Source: Loktanella salsilacus (GTDB lineage: Bacteria; Pseudomonadota; Alphaproteobacteria; Rhodobacterales; Rhodobacteraceae). From it: a stretch of 64,000 nucleotides of DNA. Below the pieces are notes generated by a model. That model saw only the letters and a program-made list of their open reading frames with translations, had not been told where the DNA came from and did not search any database. Made by a program: the position numbers and the translations under genes. Below are positions 8,181 through 17,787 of this stretch, piece after piece. The stretch spans positions 208,460-272,459 of the forward strand of contig NZ_FOTF01000003.1 of the NCBI RefSeq assembly GCF_900114485.1. Reading direction: 5' to 3'. Position 1 is the first letter of the stretch, and every line of letters starts with the position of its first letter.

Positions 8181-9259
8181 GCGGCGGCCCCCTGCGGTGT
8201 AATACGCCAGTCGTCGGCGTAGACGTTGATCCCGCCGGGCGCAAAGGTGATGCGGTTGGTGTCAGCGGCGATATTTTCGCCCTCAGCGGCAACAGCGCTG
8301 ATTTCCTTGCCGCCCACGTCAAGGCGAACGATTTTATGGCGACCCACGTCTTCGATCCGGCGGATGGTGGCGGGGATGCCGTCGCTGCCCGATGACAGGC
8401 GGATGAATTCAGGGCGCACGCCAAGCTGCGTTTTGCCGGTCGCGGCATAGGACCCGTCCAGCTGCACGGTGGCATCGCCGACGCGGGCGACGTTGCCGTC
8501 GATCTGCGCGTCGAACAGGTTCATGCCGGGCGAGCCGATGAAATAGCCGACGAAGGTATGCGCTGGACGCTCGAACAATTCCTGCGGCGTGCCGATCTGC
8601 ACAACGCGGCCATCATACATGACGACGACTTTGTCAGCAAAGGTCAGCGCCTCTGTCTGGTCGTGGGTCACATAGATCATCGTGTGACCGAAGTCGTGAT
8701 GCAGCTTTTTCAGCTGGGTGCGCAGTTCCCATTTCATATGGGGGTCGATGACCGTCAGCGGCTCGTCGAACAGCAGCGCGTTCACGTCCTCGCGCACCAT
8801 GCCGCGGCCAAGGGAAATCTTTTGCTTGGCATCAGCAGTCAGGCCGCGCGCCTTGTGATCCAGCTGCGCTTCCATGTCGATCATGGCGGCAACCTTCTGG
8901 ACGCGGCGCTTAATCTCTGCCGTGTCCATTTTGCGGTTCTTCAGCGGAAAGGCCAGATTTTCGCGCACGGACATCGTGTCGTAGACGACGGGAAACTGGA
9001 ACACCTGCGCGATATTGCGATCGGCGGTAGGTGCGGTGGTGACGTCTTTGCCGTCGAACAGAACGCGGCCCTGTGACGGAATCAGCAGGCCGGAAATGAT
9101 GTTCAGCAGCGTGGACTTGCCGCAACCGGACGATCCCAGCAGGGCGTAGGCTTCGCCGTCGACCCAGTCGTGGTTCAATTCCTTCAGCGCGAAATCAGAT
9201 TCCTGCTGTGGGTTAGGCAGATAGGAATGCGCCAGGTTATCTAGGGTGATCTTGGCCAT
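8177..9259 (-). CDS. glpT: Glycerol ABC transporter ATPase with degenerate signature motif
   Basis: A 360-residue ATPase: Walker A LLGSSGCGKSTLLN (about residues 39-52), Walker B LLFDEPLTVID, switch histidine in YVTHDQTEA, and a C-terminal TOBE-type regulatory domain. The usual LSGGQ signature is replaced by LTADAKQKISLGRG, while its partner GlpS keeps LSGGQ, so the pair should have one regular and one altered ATP site. The ATG at 9259 (MAKITLDNLAHSY) is chosen by homology and lies one base past the glpS stop. Confidence 0.88.
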   Translation of the reverse strand: MAKITLDNLAHSYLPNPQQESDFALKELNHDWVDGEAYALLGSSGCGKSTLLNIISGLLIPSQGRVLFDGKDVTTAPTADRNIAQVFQFPVVYDTMSVRENLAFPLKNRKMDTAEIKRRVQKVAAMIDMEAQLDHKARGLTADAKQKISLGRGMVREDVNALLFDEPLTVIDPHMKWELRTQLKKLHHDFGHTMIYVTHDQTEALTFADKVVVMYDGRVVQIGTPQELFERPAHTFVGYFIGSPGMNLFDAQIDGNVARVGDATVQLDGSYAATGKTQLGVRPEFIRLSSGSDGIPATIRRIEDVGRHKIVRLDVGGKEISAVAAEGENIAADTNRITFAPGGINVYADDWRITPQGAAA

Positions 9260-9260
9260 G

Positions 9261-10337
9261 CTACGCGGCCTCCGCATAGGGGGCAGTCGCGGCAAGGGTG
9301 CCGTCCTGCGCAAACAGATAAATCCGCGAGGGGTCTAGATAGACCTGCAACGCCTGACCCGGTTTCAGGTCGCGCACGCCGTGGATCAGGCCAACCCAGC
9401 GGGCATCGCCGTGGGTCAGGTGAACAAAGGTCTCTGATCCCGTAATCTCGACCACGCTCAGCGTCGTATCAAAGGCCATCGCGCCAGCACTGGCTTCTAG
9501 CGTCAGGTGGTTCGGACGGAAGCCGACGGTATAGTGCCCATCGACCACGTCTGCGGTGGTGGGCATTGTTTCGCCCGCGCCAAAGTGCATCAGATTGCCG
9601 CGCTTTTCGACCTTCAGAAAGTTCATCGGCGGGTCAGAGAATACGCGCGCCGTCGTCGCATCGCCGGGCTTGCGGTATACCTCTGCCGTCGGGCCGAATT
9701 GCGTGACGCGGCCTTCCCACAAGGTGGCGCAGTTGCCGCCTAGCAGCAGGGCCTCTTCCGGCTCTGTTGTGGCGTAGACAAAGATCGAGCCCGATTCCGC
9801 AAAGATACGCGGAATTTCGGCGCGCAGTTCTTCGCGCAGTTTGTAGTCAAGGTTTGCCAGCGGCTCGTCCAGCAAAACAAGGCCAGCGTTCTTGACCAGC
9901 GCCCGCGCCAGCGCGCAACGCTGCTGCTGGCCGCCCGACAGTTCCAGCGGCTTGCGCTGCAACATTGGCGTCAGCTGCATCAGTTCAGCCGTTTCGCGCA
10001 CGCGGCGATCAATTTCGGCTTTATCCAGACCCATCAGCTTCATCGGGGACGCGATGTTGTCGTAGACCGTCATGGCCGGGTAGTTGATGAACTGTTGGTA
10101 AACCATCGCGATCTTGCGGTCCTGCACGCGCTGGCCGGTGACATCGTCGCCATTCCAGAAAATACGGCCCTTCGTCGGCGCATCAAGACCCGCCATCAGG
10201 CGCATCAACGTCGTTTTGCCGGACGATGTTGGCCCCAAAAGCACGTTCATCGTGCCCTTTTGCAAGGTCAGCGTTGTGGGGTGGATAAACGTCTGCGCCC
10301 CCACGACATAGCTGACGTCTTTGAACTCTAGGGTCAT
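9261..10337 (-). CDS. glpS: Glycerol ABC transporter ATPase with canonical motifs
   Basis: A 358-residue ATPase with Walker A LLGPTSSGKTTLMRL (about residues 35-49), signature LELSGGQQQRCALARA, Walker B VLLDEPLANLD and a C-terminal TOBE-like domain. The start MTLEFKDVSYVVG at 10337 overlaps the glpD stop by four bases. Together with the next gene it makes the heterodimeric motor of the glycerol importer. Confidence 0.88.
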   Translation of the reverse strand: MTLEFKDVSYVVGAQTFIHPTTLTLQKGTMNVLLGPTSSGKTTLMRLMAGLDAPTKGRIFWNGDDVTGQRVQDRKIAMVYQQFINYPAMTVYDNIASPMKLMGLDKAEIDRRVRETAELMQLTPMLQRKPLELSGGQQQRCALARALVKNAGLVLLDEPLANLDYKLREELRAEIPRIFAESGSIFVYATTEPEEALLLGGNCATLWEGRVTQFGPTAEVYRKPGDATTARVFSDPPMNFLKVEKRGNLMHFGAGETMPTTADVVDGHYTVGFRPNHLTLEASAGAMAFDTTLSVVEITGSETFVHLTHGDARWVGLIHGVRDLKPGQALQVYLDPSRIYLFAQDGTLAATAPYAEAA

Positions 10338-11917
10338 GCGATGTCCTTTTTCTTTGCGCGCGCCGCGGCCATGTAGACGTCCAATGCGGCGGCGTCGGTC
10401 TGGCGCAGGCCCAGCTTGCTGCGGCGCCACAGGACGTCCTCGGCTGTGCAGGCGAATTCATGTTCCATCAGCCAGTCGACCTCTGTCGCGGTCAGGGTGC
10501 CGCCGAAGTCTTGGCCCAGATGTGCGAGGGTCGTGGCACCGTTCAGCATCTGCTTTGCATCCGTGCCATAAGCGCGGATCAAACGTTTCGCCCAGCGTTC
10601 ATCCAAGAATGGATACTTCGCCATCAGATCGGCGATCAGCTTAGCCACATTGCCAACAGGGAAATCACCGCCGGGCATCGCCACGCCAGCGGTCCAAGGG
10701 CCACGTTTGACCTCTAGGCGCTGGCCGATTTTGTCCAGCGCGCTTTCGGCCAGACGGCGATAGGTCGTGATTTTGCCGCCAAAGATGTTCAGGGCAGGGG
10801 CACCGGCGCTGTCATCCAGCTTTAGCGTATAATCCCGCGTGGCCGCCGTGGCAGAGCTTGCGCCGTCGTCATACAGCGGCCGCACGCCGGAATAGGTCCA
10901 GACGACGTCGTCCGTGCTGATCGGCTCTTTCAGGTAACCATTCACAAAGTCGATCATGTACTGCTGCTCTTCTGGTGTGCAGACCGGTTTGACCGACGCG
11001 TCGGGGTGTTCCTGATCGGTGGTGCCAATCAGGGTAAAGTCGGTTTCATACGGGATCGCAAACATAATGCGCCCGTCAGTGCCTTGAAAGAAATAGCATT
11101 TTTCGTGGTCAAACAGGCGGCGTGTCACGATGTGGCTGCCGCGCACAAGACGCACGCCGTCTTGGCTGTTGGACCGGATTTGCTGGCGCAGAATGTCACC
11201 AACCCAAGGGCCGCCAGCGTTCACGACCATGCGGGCGCGGATCGTGCGGATGGCACCTGTATCAGTATCCTGCAGCGTCACGGTCCAAATGCCGTCCGCC
11301 GCATCGGCAGACACGACCTTTGTGCGGGTCAGAACCGTGGCCCCGCGCAGCGCGGCGTCGCGGGCGTTCAAGGCGACAAGGCGCGAATCCTCGATCCAGC
11401 AATCGCTGTATTCATAGGCCTTGCGGAACTTGTCATTCAGCGGCGCGCCCTCTGGTCCGCTGGTCAGGTCAACTGTGCTGGTCGACGGCAAAATCTGGCG
11501 GCCACCCAAGGTGTCGTACATGAAAAGGCCAAGACGGATCAGCCAAGCGGGGCGGCGCCCCTTCATCCACGGCATCACAAAGGACAGCAGCTTGGACGTC
11601 GGCGTGTCGCCTTCAAACCGCATATCGGCGTGGTAGGGCAGCACAAAGCGCATCGGCCAGCTGATATGCGGCATAGCCCGCAGCAGGGTTTCACGCTCGA
11701 TCAGCGCCTCGCGGACAAGGCGGAATTCGAAATATTCCAGATAGCGCAAACCGCCATGGAACAACTTGGTCGAGGCAGAAGATGTGGCCGACGCCAAATC
11801 ATTCATCTCGGCGAGAGTCACGGTCAGGCCCCGCCCAACAGCATCGCGCGCAATGCCGCAGCCGTTAATGCCGCCGCCAATGACCAAAAGGTCACAGACT
11901 TTGTTGTCAGCGATCAT
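10334..11917 (-). CDS. glpD: Aerobic glycerol-3-phosphate dehydrogenase
   Basis: A 527-residue FAD flavoprotein that oxidises glycerol-3-phosphate to dihydroxyacetone phosphate at the membrane and feeds electrons to quinone. The FAD-binding motif is LLVIGGGINGCGIARDA near the N-terminus. It is followed by the family run STKLFHGGLRYLEYFEF, and the C-terminal DAO_C helical domain covers about residues 395-510. The ATG at 11917 has a strong ribosome site (GGGAGGATCC). It is the first gene of the glp operon and divergent from glpR. No glycerol kinase gene is visible in the window. Confidence 0.93.
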   Translation of the reverse strand: MIADNKVCDLLVIGGGINGCGIARDAVGRGLTVTLAEMNDLASATSSASTKLFHGGLRYLEYFEFRLVREALIERETLLRAMPHISWPMRFVLPYHADMRFEGDTPTSKLLSFVMPWMKGRRPAWLIRLGLFMYDTLGGRQILPSTSTVDLTSGPEGAPLNDKFRKAYEYSDCWIEDSRLVALNARDAALRGATVLTRTKVVSADAADGIWTVTLQDTDTGAIRTIRARMVVNAGGPWVGDILRQQIRSNSQDGVRLVRGSHIVTRRLFDHEKCYFFQGTDGRIMFAIPYETDFTLIGTTDQEHPDASVKPVCTPEEQQYMIDFVNGYLKEPISTDDVVWTYSGVRPLYDDGASSATAATRDYTLKLDDSAGAPALNIFGGKITTYRRLAESALDKIGQRLEVKRGPWTAGVAMPGGDFPVGNVAKLIADLMAKYPFLDERWAKRLIRAYGTDAKQMLNGATTLAHLGQDFGGTLTATEVDWLMEHEFACTAEDVLWRRSKLGLRQTDAAALDVYMAAARAKKKDIA

Positions 11918-11956
11918 GTTGGATCCTCCCAAACCCTAAGGTTAATGTTACAAATC

Positions 11957-11995
11957 TTTCCTTAAAAGAAAAGAACTAGTTTCGTAAATGTTCGT
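11957..11995. promoter_or_regulatory. Candidate GlpR operator region between glpD and glpR
   Basis: The 245-base divergent gap holds an imperfect 18-bp palindrome (11957-11974, CTTTCCTT and AAGAAAAG arms) and two TTCGT direct repeats (11981-11985 and 11991-11995) ten bases apart. DeoR-type GlpR proteins bind TTCG-containing repeats, and this is the only A/T-rich stretch between the genes. Function is inferred. Confidence 0.45.
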
Positions 11996-12162
11996 TTTAG
12001 TATTTTTGCGCCGGATTTCCCGGTGAAAACGCAAAAATGCTTGTGATGTGATGACCTTGGCGTGATACCTGACAGTCAAACAAATTGTACTGGGACAATG
12101 TAGGCCCAGCACGCAGGCCGAATCCGCAGCCGCGGTGCCGGCAAAAGGGTGGGTTTGACACG

Positions 12163-12927
12163 ATGTCACAGACAATACGCTTTCCAGAGATTCTTGATAT
12201 CGCGCGCCGCGATGGCAAAGTGACCGTTGAACATCTGGCAGAGCATCTGGGCGTCACCTTGCAAACCATCCGCCGCGATTTGTCTGAACTGGCGGACGCG
12301 GGCAAACTAGAGCGTGTGCACGGCGGCGCTGTGCTGCCATCCGGCACCGTCAATATCGCCTATGAAGAACGCCGCCGCCTGAACGCGGACAATAAAACCG
12401 CCATGGCCAAGGCCTGTGCTGCGATGATCCCGCAAGACTGCGCGATTTTCCTGAACATCGGCACCAGCACAGAGGCGGTCGCGACAGAGCTGCTGCACCA
12501 TCGCAATCTGATGGTCGTGACCAACAACATGAACGTCGCCAACATCCTGACCCGCAATCCCGATTGCGAGGTGATCGTCACGGGCGGATCGCTGCGCCAG
12601 TCCGATGGCGGGCTGACAGGCGATATTACCACCTCGACCATTCGGCAGTTTAAGTTCGACATTGGCGTGATCGGGTGTTCGGCCATTGATACCGACGGCG
12701 ACATTCTGGACTTTGACCTGCAAGAGGTCGGCGTCAGCCAGACCATCCTGCGCCAATCCCGCCGCACCATGCTGATTTCGGATCATACCAAGTTCAAGCG
12801 CAAGGCACCGGCGCGGATCGAATCCCTGTCTGCCATTGATGTTTTCTTTACAGACGCGCCGGTCGCCCCATCTTTGGCGAAACGCTGTGCGCAGTGGGAC
12901 ACGCAGATCAGTGTCAGCCGCGCCTGA
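12163..12927 (+). CDS. glpR: DeoR-family glycerol regulon repressor
   Basis: A 254-residue DeoR regulator: N-terminal helix-turn-helix (VTVEHLAEHLGVTLQTIRRD, about residues 20-39), followed by the DeoR hallmark LERVHGGAVLP and a C-terminal sugar-phosphate-sensing domain with a NNMNVANIL stretch and DFDLQEVGVSQ. The ligand is expected to be glycerol-3-phosphate. It is divergent from glpD, as in Rhizobium. The ATG at 12163 is chosen because the family begins at this HTH; the open frame extends further upstream but without family similarity. Confidence 0.9.
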   Translation: MSQTIRFPEILDIARRDGKVTVEHLAEHLGVTLQTIRRDLSELADAGKLERVHGGAVLPSGTVNIAYEERRRLNADNKTAMAKACAAMIPQDCAIFLNIGTSTEAVATELLHHRNLMVVTNNMNVANILTRNPDCEVIVTGGSLRQSDGGLTGDITTSTIRQFKFDIGVIGCSAIDTDGDILDFDLQEVGVSQTILRQSRRTMLISDHTKFKRKAPARIESLSAIDVFFTDAPVAPSLAKRCAQWDTQISVSRA

Positions 12928-12945
12928 CCTGCTAGAAAGCATGCC

Positions 12946-14946
12946 ATGCCTTACGCCCTCGACCTGATCCTGCCGTCCGCGTCTGCGTTCGGCAGCTGGA
13001 CCTACTGGCTGCTGGTGCTGATCGCGCTGCTAGAGGGGTTTGTGCTGACCGGTATCCTCGTGCCCGGCACGGTCATCATCGTTGCGGCGGGTATGTTGGC
13101 GCAGCGCGGGGTGATTGATTTTGCGACCTTGGTCTGGTGCGTCGCGCTAGGCTCTTTTGTCGGGCATCAGATCAGCTATGTCCTTGGCCGCTTTGCAGCC
13201 ACTGCGCTGCGGGAACGGCATGGATTTTCGGCGTCGCGCTACGGGGGCAGGGCGAGCGGTGTGCTGCGCCGCCACGGTCCGGCCGCCATGCTGCGTGCGC
13301 GGTTTATGGGGCCAGTGGCGGGGTTCGTGCCTTTCGCGGGCGGCGCGGCGGGCCTACGCGCGCGGCGGTTCACGGGGTGGAACGCGCTTGGCGCGCTGCC
13401 CTATGCGCTGATCGTCCCAGCGCTGGGGTACGGGTTTGGCGCGTTGATCGGCACCCTGACAGCCACCGCGCCGCGCATCGCCGTCTTTGCGGTGATCGTG
13501 ACTGCGACGTTGATCGTGTTGGGGGTCATTCTGCGCCGGTTGCGCCTTGCCCTTCCTGCCTTGCGATCTGTCGCCGTGTCATTGGTGCGCGCTGTGCAAA
13601 ACCTGCCGCGTGTCCGGGCGTTTCTGGCCCGCCACCCGCAGACCTTTGCCCAAATCCAAGCGCTGATCGCGGCGCGGTTTGGCACTGATCAGTTCCTTGG
13701 ACTGACTGCGACGGTGCTGGGGGTGCTGCTGGTTTATGTCGGCTTTGCTTATGCGGATTCAGTTTTTGATTTTCTGGGCGACCAAAGCACCGTGTCGGCG
13801 GATACGCGCATCGCGAACCTGCTTTATGCGATGCGCGATGACCGGCTGATTGTGGTGCTGGGCTGGATCACCGATCTGGGCGGGCGGCATGGGCTGCTCC
13901 CCTTGTTGGCGGGGGCGACCTTGGCGCTGTTGGCGCTGCGCCGCTATGACCTGCTGGGCGGGCTTTGGATCGCTGCGGTGGGCAATCAGTTGACCGTGAC
14001 CTTGCTCAAAAGCTTTTTTGATCGGCCCCGGTCCGATCTTGGCTATTTCGTCGAAACCTCTGGCAGTTTTCCCAGCGGTCATGCGGCGGGGGCGGTCGCG
14101 GTCTGGGCGATGCTGTTCTATCTGGCGTGGCGGCTGCGTCTGCTGCCGCTGAATATCGCCGCTTTGGCCGCCGTACTGACCGCCTTTGCGATCGGGGTCA
14201 GCCGGGTTTACCTGGTCGAGCATTACCTGTCGGACGTGTTGAACGGGTATCTGGTTGGCGCGCTGTGGCTGATCCTTGGGATCGCGTTTTGCGAATGGCG
14301 CAGGCCGATGCCCCGCGCCAGCGCTGGCTCCCTGCGTAAGGGCGCTGCGGCGGTTTGCTTTGCGGTCTCGGCGCTGGTCGCGGTTTATGCCGCAACAGCC
14401 ATGTCGAACCCGCTGAACCAGATCGCAGACCGCACAACGCAGGTCATGGATGATCCGGCCGGATTGGCCTCCACTGATCTGCCACAGATGACAGAGCTTC
14501 TGTCCGGCGCACCGCGCCAAGTGTTGAACCTGATCATTGTCGCCCCTGACATCGCGGCGATCACGCAGGCGCTGGGCCCCGATTGGCGGGCCGCCCCGCG
14601 CCCAAGTGTGCCCGTTCTGGCCGCTGCCGTTTTCGACGATTGGACTGGGCGGGCGCTGCCTGATCCGCTGGTCATTCCAACGTTTTGGGACAATCGCCCC
14701 TCTACGATGGGTTATACCCAGCCCGCCCCGGTGGATGGCCTGCGCCTGCATCTGCGCATCTGGGACAGTCTGTATCGCACGCCGGACGGGCAAGTAATTT
14801 ACGCCGCGACGATCACCCAAGAACACCCGCTGGATTGGGCCGACGCAGAGGACGCAATCGCCCCGCCGGGCCCCGATGTCCCCGCAAGCGTGGACGCCGT
14901 GATCGCCGCACTGAATGCGGCAGGGCTCCGCGGCTTGCGCCCTTAA
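12946..14946 (+). CDS. DedA - PAP2 phosphatase - LssY fusion membrane protein
   Basis: A 666-residue fusion. Residues 1-200 are a DedA/SNARE-associated membrane domain (EGFVLTGILVPGTVIIVAAG; FMGPVAGFVPFAGGAAG). Residues about 245-450 are a PAP2-type phosphatase with KSFFDRPRS, PSGH and SRVYLVEHYLSD, that is, the catalytic Arg, His and Asp motifs; in the first motif the final Pro of K-x6-RP is Ser. Residues about 490-666 are a soluble LssY C-terminal domain. A lipid-phosphate phosphatase/scramblase role in the inner membrane is likely. It follows glpR by 18 bases and may be cotranscribed with it. Confidence 0.85.
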   Translation: MPYALDLILPSASAFGSWTYWLLVLIALLEGFVLTGILVPGTVIIVAAGMLAQRGVIDFATLVWCVALGSFVGHQISYVLGRFAATALRERHGFSASRYGGRASGVLRRHGPAAMLRARFMGPVAGFVPFAGGAAGLRARRFTGWNALGALPYALIVPALGYGFGALIGTLTATAPRIAVFAVIVTATLIVLGVILRRLRLALPALRSVAVSLVRAVQNLPRVRAFLARHPQTFAQIQALIAARFGTDQFLGLTATVLGVLLVYVGFAYADSVFDFLGDQSTVSADTRIANLLYAMRDDRLIVVLGWITDLGGRHGLLPLLAGATLALLALRRYDLLGGLWIAAVGNQLTVTLLKSFFDRPRSDLGYFVETSGSFPSGHAAGAVAVWAMLFYLAWRLRLLPLNIAALAAVLTAFAIGVSRVYLVEHYLSDVLNGYLVGALWLILGIAFCEWRRPMPRASAGSLRKGAAAVCFAVSALVAVYAATAMSNPLNQIADRTTQVMDDPAGLASTDLPQMTELLSGAPRQVLNLIIVAPDIAAITQALGPDWRAAPRPSVPVLAAAVFDDWTGRALPDPLVIPTFWDNRPSTMGYTQPAPVDGLRLHLRIWDSLYRTPDGQVIYAATITQEHPLDWADAEDAIAPPGPDVPASVDAVIAALNAAGLRGLRP

Positions 14947-15139
14947 AGGCGCGCGGCAACCCAACCCATGCCTTCGCACGCACGGGTTGTATTGATCTGT
15001 CGCAATCTGCGGCCATGTGGCGGGCAGTTACCCGCTGATGCCGTCAGGTCAGGACTTGCATCTTGCGGTTTTGCTGGTTTGACTAAAGGATCAATTGTCG
15101 ACCCCAAAATAATAAGATCGACCCTAAGGGAGTATACCT

Positions 15140-16756
15140 ATGAACATGAAAACCTTGCTTGCCACATCGGCCATCGCACTCAGCTTGTCGTTCCAAGCGC
15201 AGGCTGCATCTGTGCCGGATGGCGTCACGCTTGCGGCCGAGCAGAGCTATACCTTCTGGTTGCTGGACGCGATCAAATCGATGGACCCGCAGATCAACAC
15301 CGACGTCGAAGGTTCTGACGTGCTGCGCAACCTGTTTGAAGGTTTGTACAACGAAGACAGCGACGGCGCATTGGTGCCGGGCGTCGCCATCGACCACACT
15401 GTGTCTGACGATGGCCTGACCTATACCTTCAACCTGCGCGACACCGCGAAGTGGTCGAACGGAGAGGCCGTCACCGCCAACGATTTCGTCTATGCATGGC
15501 GCCGCTTGGCTGATCCGGCGACCGCGTCGGAATACGCATGGTACATGGAACTGATGCAGGTCGAAAACGCCTCTGCCGTTGTGGCGGGCGACATGCCGAC
15601 TGACGCGCTGGGCGTCACAGCGATCAACGACCACACGCTAGAGGTTAAGATCACCACGCCGCTGCCTTACTTCCCGCAGATGATGGTTCACGCCTCGACC
15701 TTCCCGGTGCCGCAGACCGTGATCGAAGCCAATGGCGACAACTGGACCCAGCCCGGCACGCTGGTCGGCAACGGTGCCTACACGCTGACGGAACACACGC
15801 TGGGCGAGCGCGTCGTCATGGAAGCCAACGACACCTATTGGGATGCCAGCAACACCGTCATGAAGACGCTGACCGCGCTGACCATCAACGACCAGAACCA
15901 AGCGCTGACCCGCTACTTGGCAGGCGAGCTTGACCGCGTCGATATCCCCGCTGGTCAGTACCCACGTCTGGCAGAAGAGTATCCAGATCAGGCGACTTCG
16001 ACCCCTTATAACTGTTCCTACATCTACATGCTGAACGTCGGCGAAAAGGGTCCAGAGGCGCTGAAGGACGTGCGCGTGCGTCAGGCCATGGCCTTTGCCA
16101 TCGACCGGGACATCATCGTTGATCGCATCCTGCAGGGCGGCCAAAAGGGCGCTTACAACTGGACCCATTGGGCCGTCGCCGATTTCGAGCGTCCGCACTC
16201 TGAATGGGCCGACGACATGGACCAAGCGCAGCGCATCGAAAAGGCCAAGGAGCTGATGGCCGAAGCTGGTTACAGCACCGACAACCCGCTGGAACTGCGC
16301 CTGCAGTACAACACGTCTGACGATCACAAAAAGATCGCGATTGCAGCGTCTCAGATGCTTAAGGCGATTGGCGTGAACATCGTGCTGGATAACTACGAGT
16401 GGAAAATCCACACAGACCGTATGCAGAGCCAAGACTTTGACATGGCGCGCTATGCATGGTGCGGCGACTATAACGAAGCGTCCACCTACCTTGACCTGAT
16501 GACGTCCTATTCGGGGCACAACAACGGTCAGTGGTTCAACGACCAGTACGATCAGATCATGGCAGATTCCAAAACCGCCGCTGATCCGCAGCCGCTGTAT
16601 CAGCAGGCCGAAACCCTGCTGACCGACGAAATGCCGATCATCCCGATCTATCACTATGCAAACGTCGACATGATCGCAGCAGACATCAAAGGTCTGCCGC
16701 AGAACAACGTCAACAACACATGGTACGGTAAGGACATCTACCGCGTCGCAGAGTAA
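15140..16756 (+). CDS. oppA: Oligopeptide ABC transporter, periplasmic binding protein
   Basis: A 538-residue SBP_bac_5 family protein with signal peptide (MNMKTLLATSAIALSLSFQA, cleavage after QAQAA) and family landmarks such as DPQINTDVEGSDVLRNLFEG and GLTYTFNLRDTAKWSNGEAV. AAGGGAG lies in front of the ATG. It begins the oppABCDF set. The length and sequence type resemble OppA/MppA, so di- to oligopeptides are the likely cargo; the specificity cannot be read from the sequence. Confidence 0.92.
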   Translation: MNMKTLLATSAIALSLSFQAQAASVPDGVTLAAEQSYTFWLLDAIKSMDPQINTDVEGSDVLRNLFEGLYNEDSDGALVPGVAIDHTVSDDGLTYTFNLRDTAKWSNGEAVTANDFVYAWRRLADPATASEYAWYMELMQVENASAVVAGDMPTDALGVTAINDHTLEVKITTPLPYFPQMMVHASTFPVPQTVIEANGDNWTQPGTLVGNGAYTLTEHTLGERVVMEANDTYWDASNTVMKTLTALTINDQNQALTRYLAGELDRVDIPAGQYPRLAEEYPDQATSTPYNCSYIYMLNVGEKGPEALKDVRVRQAMAFAIDRDIIVDRILQGGQKGAYNWTHWAVADFERPHSEWADDMDQAQRIEKAKELMAEAGYSTDNPLELRLQYNTSDDHKKIAIAASQMLKAIGVNIVLDNYEWKIHTDRMQSQDFDMARYAWCGDYNEASTYLDLMTSYSGHNNGQWFNDQYDQIMADSKTAADPQPLYQQAETLLTDEMPIIPIYHYANVDMIAADIKGLPQNNVNNTWYGKDIYRVAE

Positions 16757-16792
16757 TCGCGGCCGCGTGCGTCATTGACGCCGTGACACTTG

Positions 16793-16825
16793 GACTGGGC
16801 CGCTATAAGGCGGCCCAGTCTTTTT
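16793..16825 (+). terminator. Intra-operon terminator between oppA and oppB
   Basis: GACTGGGCCGC (16793-16803) pairs perfectly with GCGGCCCAGTC (16810-16820) and is followed by TTTTT. It lies 36 bases past oppA and 45 before oppB. It should end most transcripts after oppA, leaving the permease and ATPase genes to read-through. Confidence 0.88.
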
Positions 16826-16869
16826 AATTCCAGACGATTTCATTCCCTAAACCCGGACGCCCCCCAGCT

Positions 16870-17787
16870 GTGTTCTCATATATCCTTAAGCGCCTTGCGA
16901 TCGCGGTGCCAACTTTGCTGTTGCTGATCGTGATCTCTTTTCTGCTGATGCACTCCGCCCCCGGCGGCCCCTTCACGGCAGAACGTGAATTGCCGCCGCA
17001 GGTGCTGGCGAACCTGAATGCGAAATACGGGCTGGATCAGCCGTTGTGGCGCCAGATCACCAGCTATGTCTGGGGCATCGTCGCGCATTTCGATTTCGGT
17101 CCCAGCTTTGTCTACAAGGACCGCACGGTGAACCAGATCATCGCGCAGGGCTTTCCGATCACGCTGACCTATGGCCTGCTGTCCTTTGCACTGGCCGTGA
17201 TCGTCGGTGTGTCGCTTGGGGTTGCTGCCGCGATCCGCCACAACACGTTGCTGGATTACATTGCCGTGGGTCTGTCCATCGGTGCACAGGTGCTGCCGAA
17301 CTTCGTCATGGCGCCCATCTTGGTGCTGATCTTTACCCTGTGGCTGGGCTGGTTGCCCGGCGGTGGCTGGCAAGGGCCGGAATACTGGATCCTTCCCGTG
17401 ATCGCTTTGTCGACGTCCTTTATGGCGTCCATTGCGCGGATCACGCGCTCGTCCATGCTCGAAGTGCTCACGTCCAACCACATTCGCACCGCCCGCGCCA
17501 AAGGCCTGCCAGAACGCCGGGTGATCCTGCGCCATGCGCTCAAGCCCGCGATGCTGCCGGTGATTTCTTACCTTGGGCCAGCTTTCGTTGCGATGATCAC
17601 CGGCTCTGTTGTCGTGGATATCTACTTTTCCACGGGCGGCATCGGCAAAGCCTTTGTCGATAGCGCGCTGAACCGCGACTATGCGGTGATGATGGGCGTG
17701 ACGATCCTGATGGGCGCGCTGACGATCCTGTTCAACCTTGTCGTGGACATCCTGTACGGATGGATCGACCCGAAAATCCGGTATTGA
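16870..17787 (+). CDS. oppB: Oligopeptide ABC transporter permease OppB
   Basis: A 305-residue permease with GTG start at 16870, first membrane segment at about residues 9-30 (LAIAVPTLLLLIVISFLLM), the APGGPF motif after it, and the EAA loop near LTSNHIRTARAKGLPERRV. Six membrane segments are apparent. The ribosome site is poor. Its stop overlaps the start of oppC (TGATG). Confidence 0.92.
   Translation: MFSYILKRLAIAVPTLLLLIVISFLLMHSAPGGPFTAERELPPQVLANLNAKYGLDQPLWRQITSYVWGIVAHFDFGPSFVYKDRTVNQIIAQGFPITLTYGLLSFALAVIVGVSLGVAAAIRHNTLLDYIAVGLSIGAQVLPNFVMAPILVLIFTLWLGWLPGGGWQGPEYWILPVIALSTSFMASIARITRSSMLEVLTSNHIRTARAKGLPERRVILRHALKPAMLPVISYLGPAFVAMITGSVVVDIYFSTGGIGKAFVDSALNRDYAVMMGVTILMGALTILFNLVVDILYGWIDPKIRY

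Noticed and set aside
11006..11965. 319-codon plus-strand open frame
   Set aside because: Antisense to glpD and its upstream region; no family features.
13759..14979. 406-codon minus-strand open frame
   Set aside because: Antisense to the DedA/PAP2/LssY gene; Arg/Gln-rich shadow.
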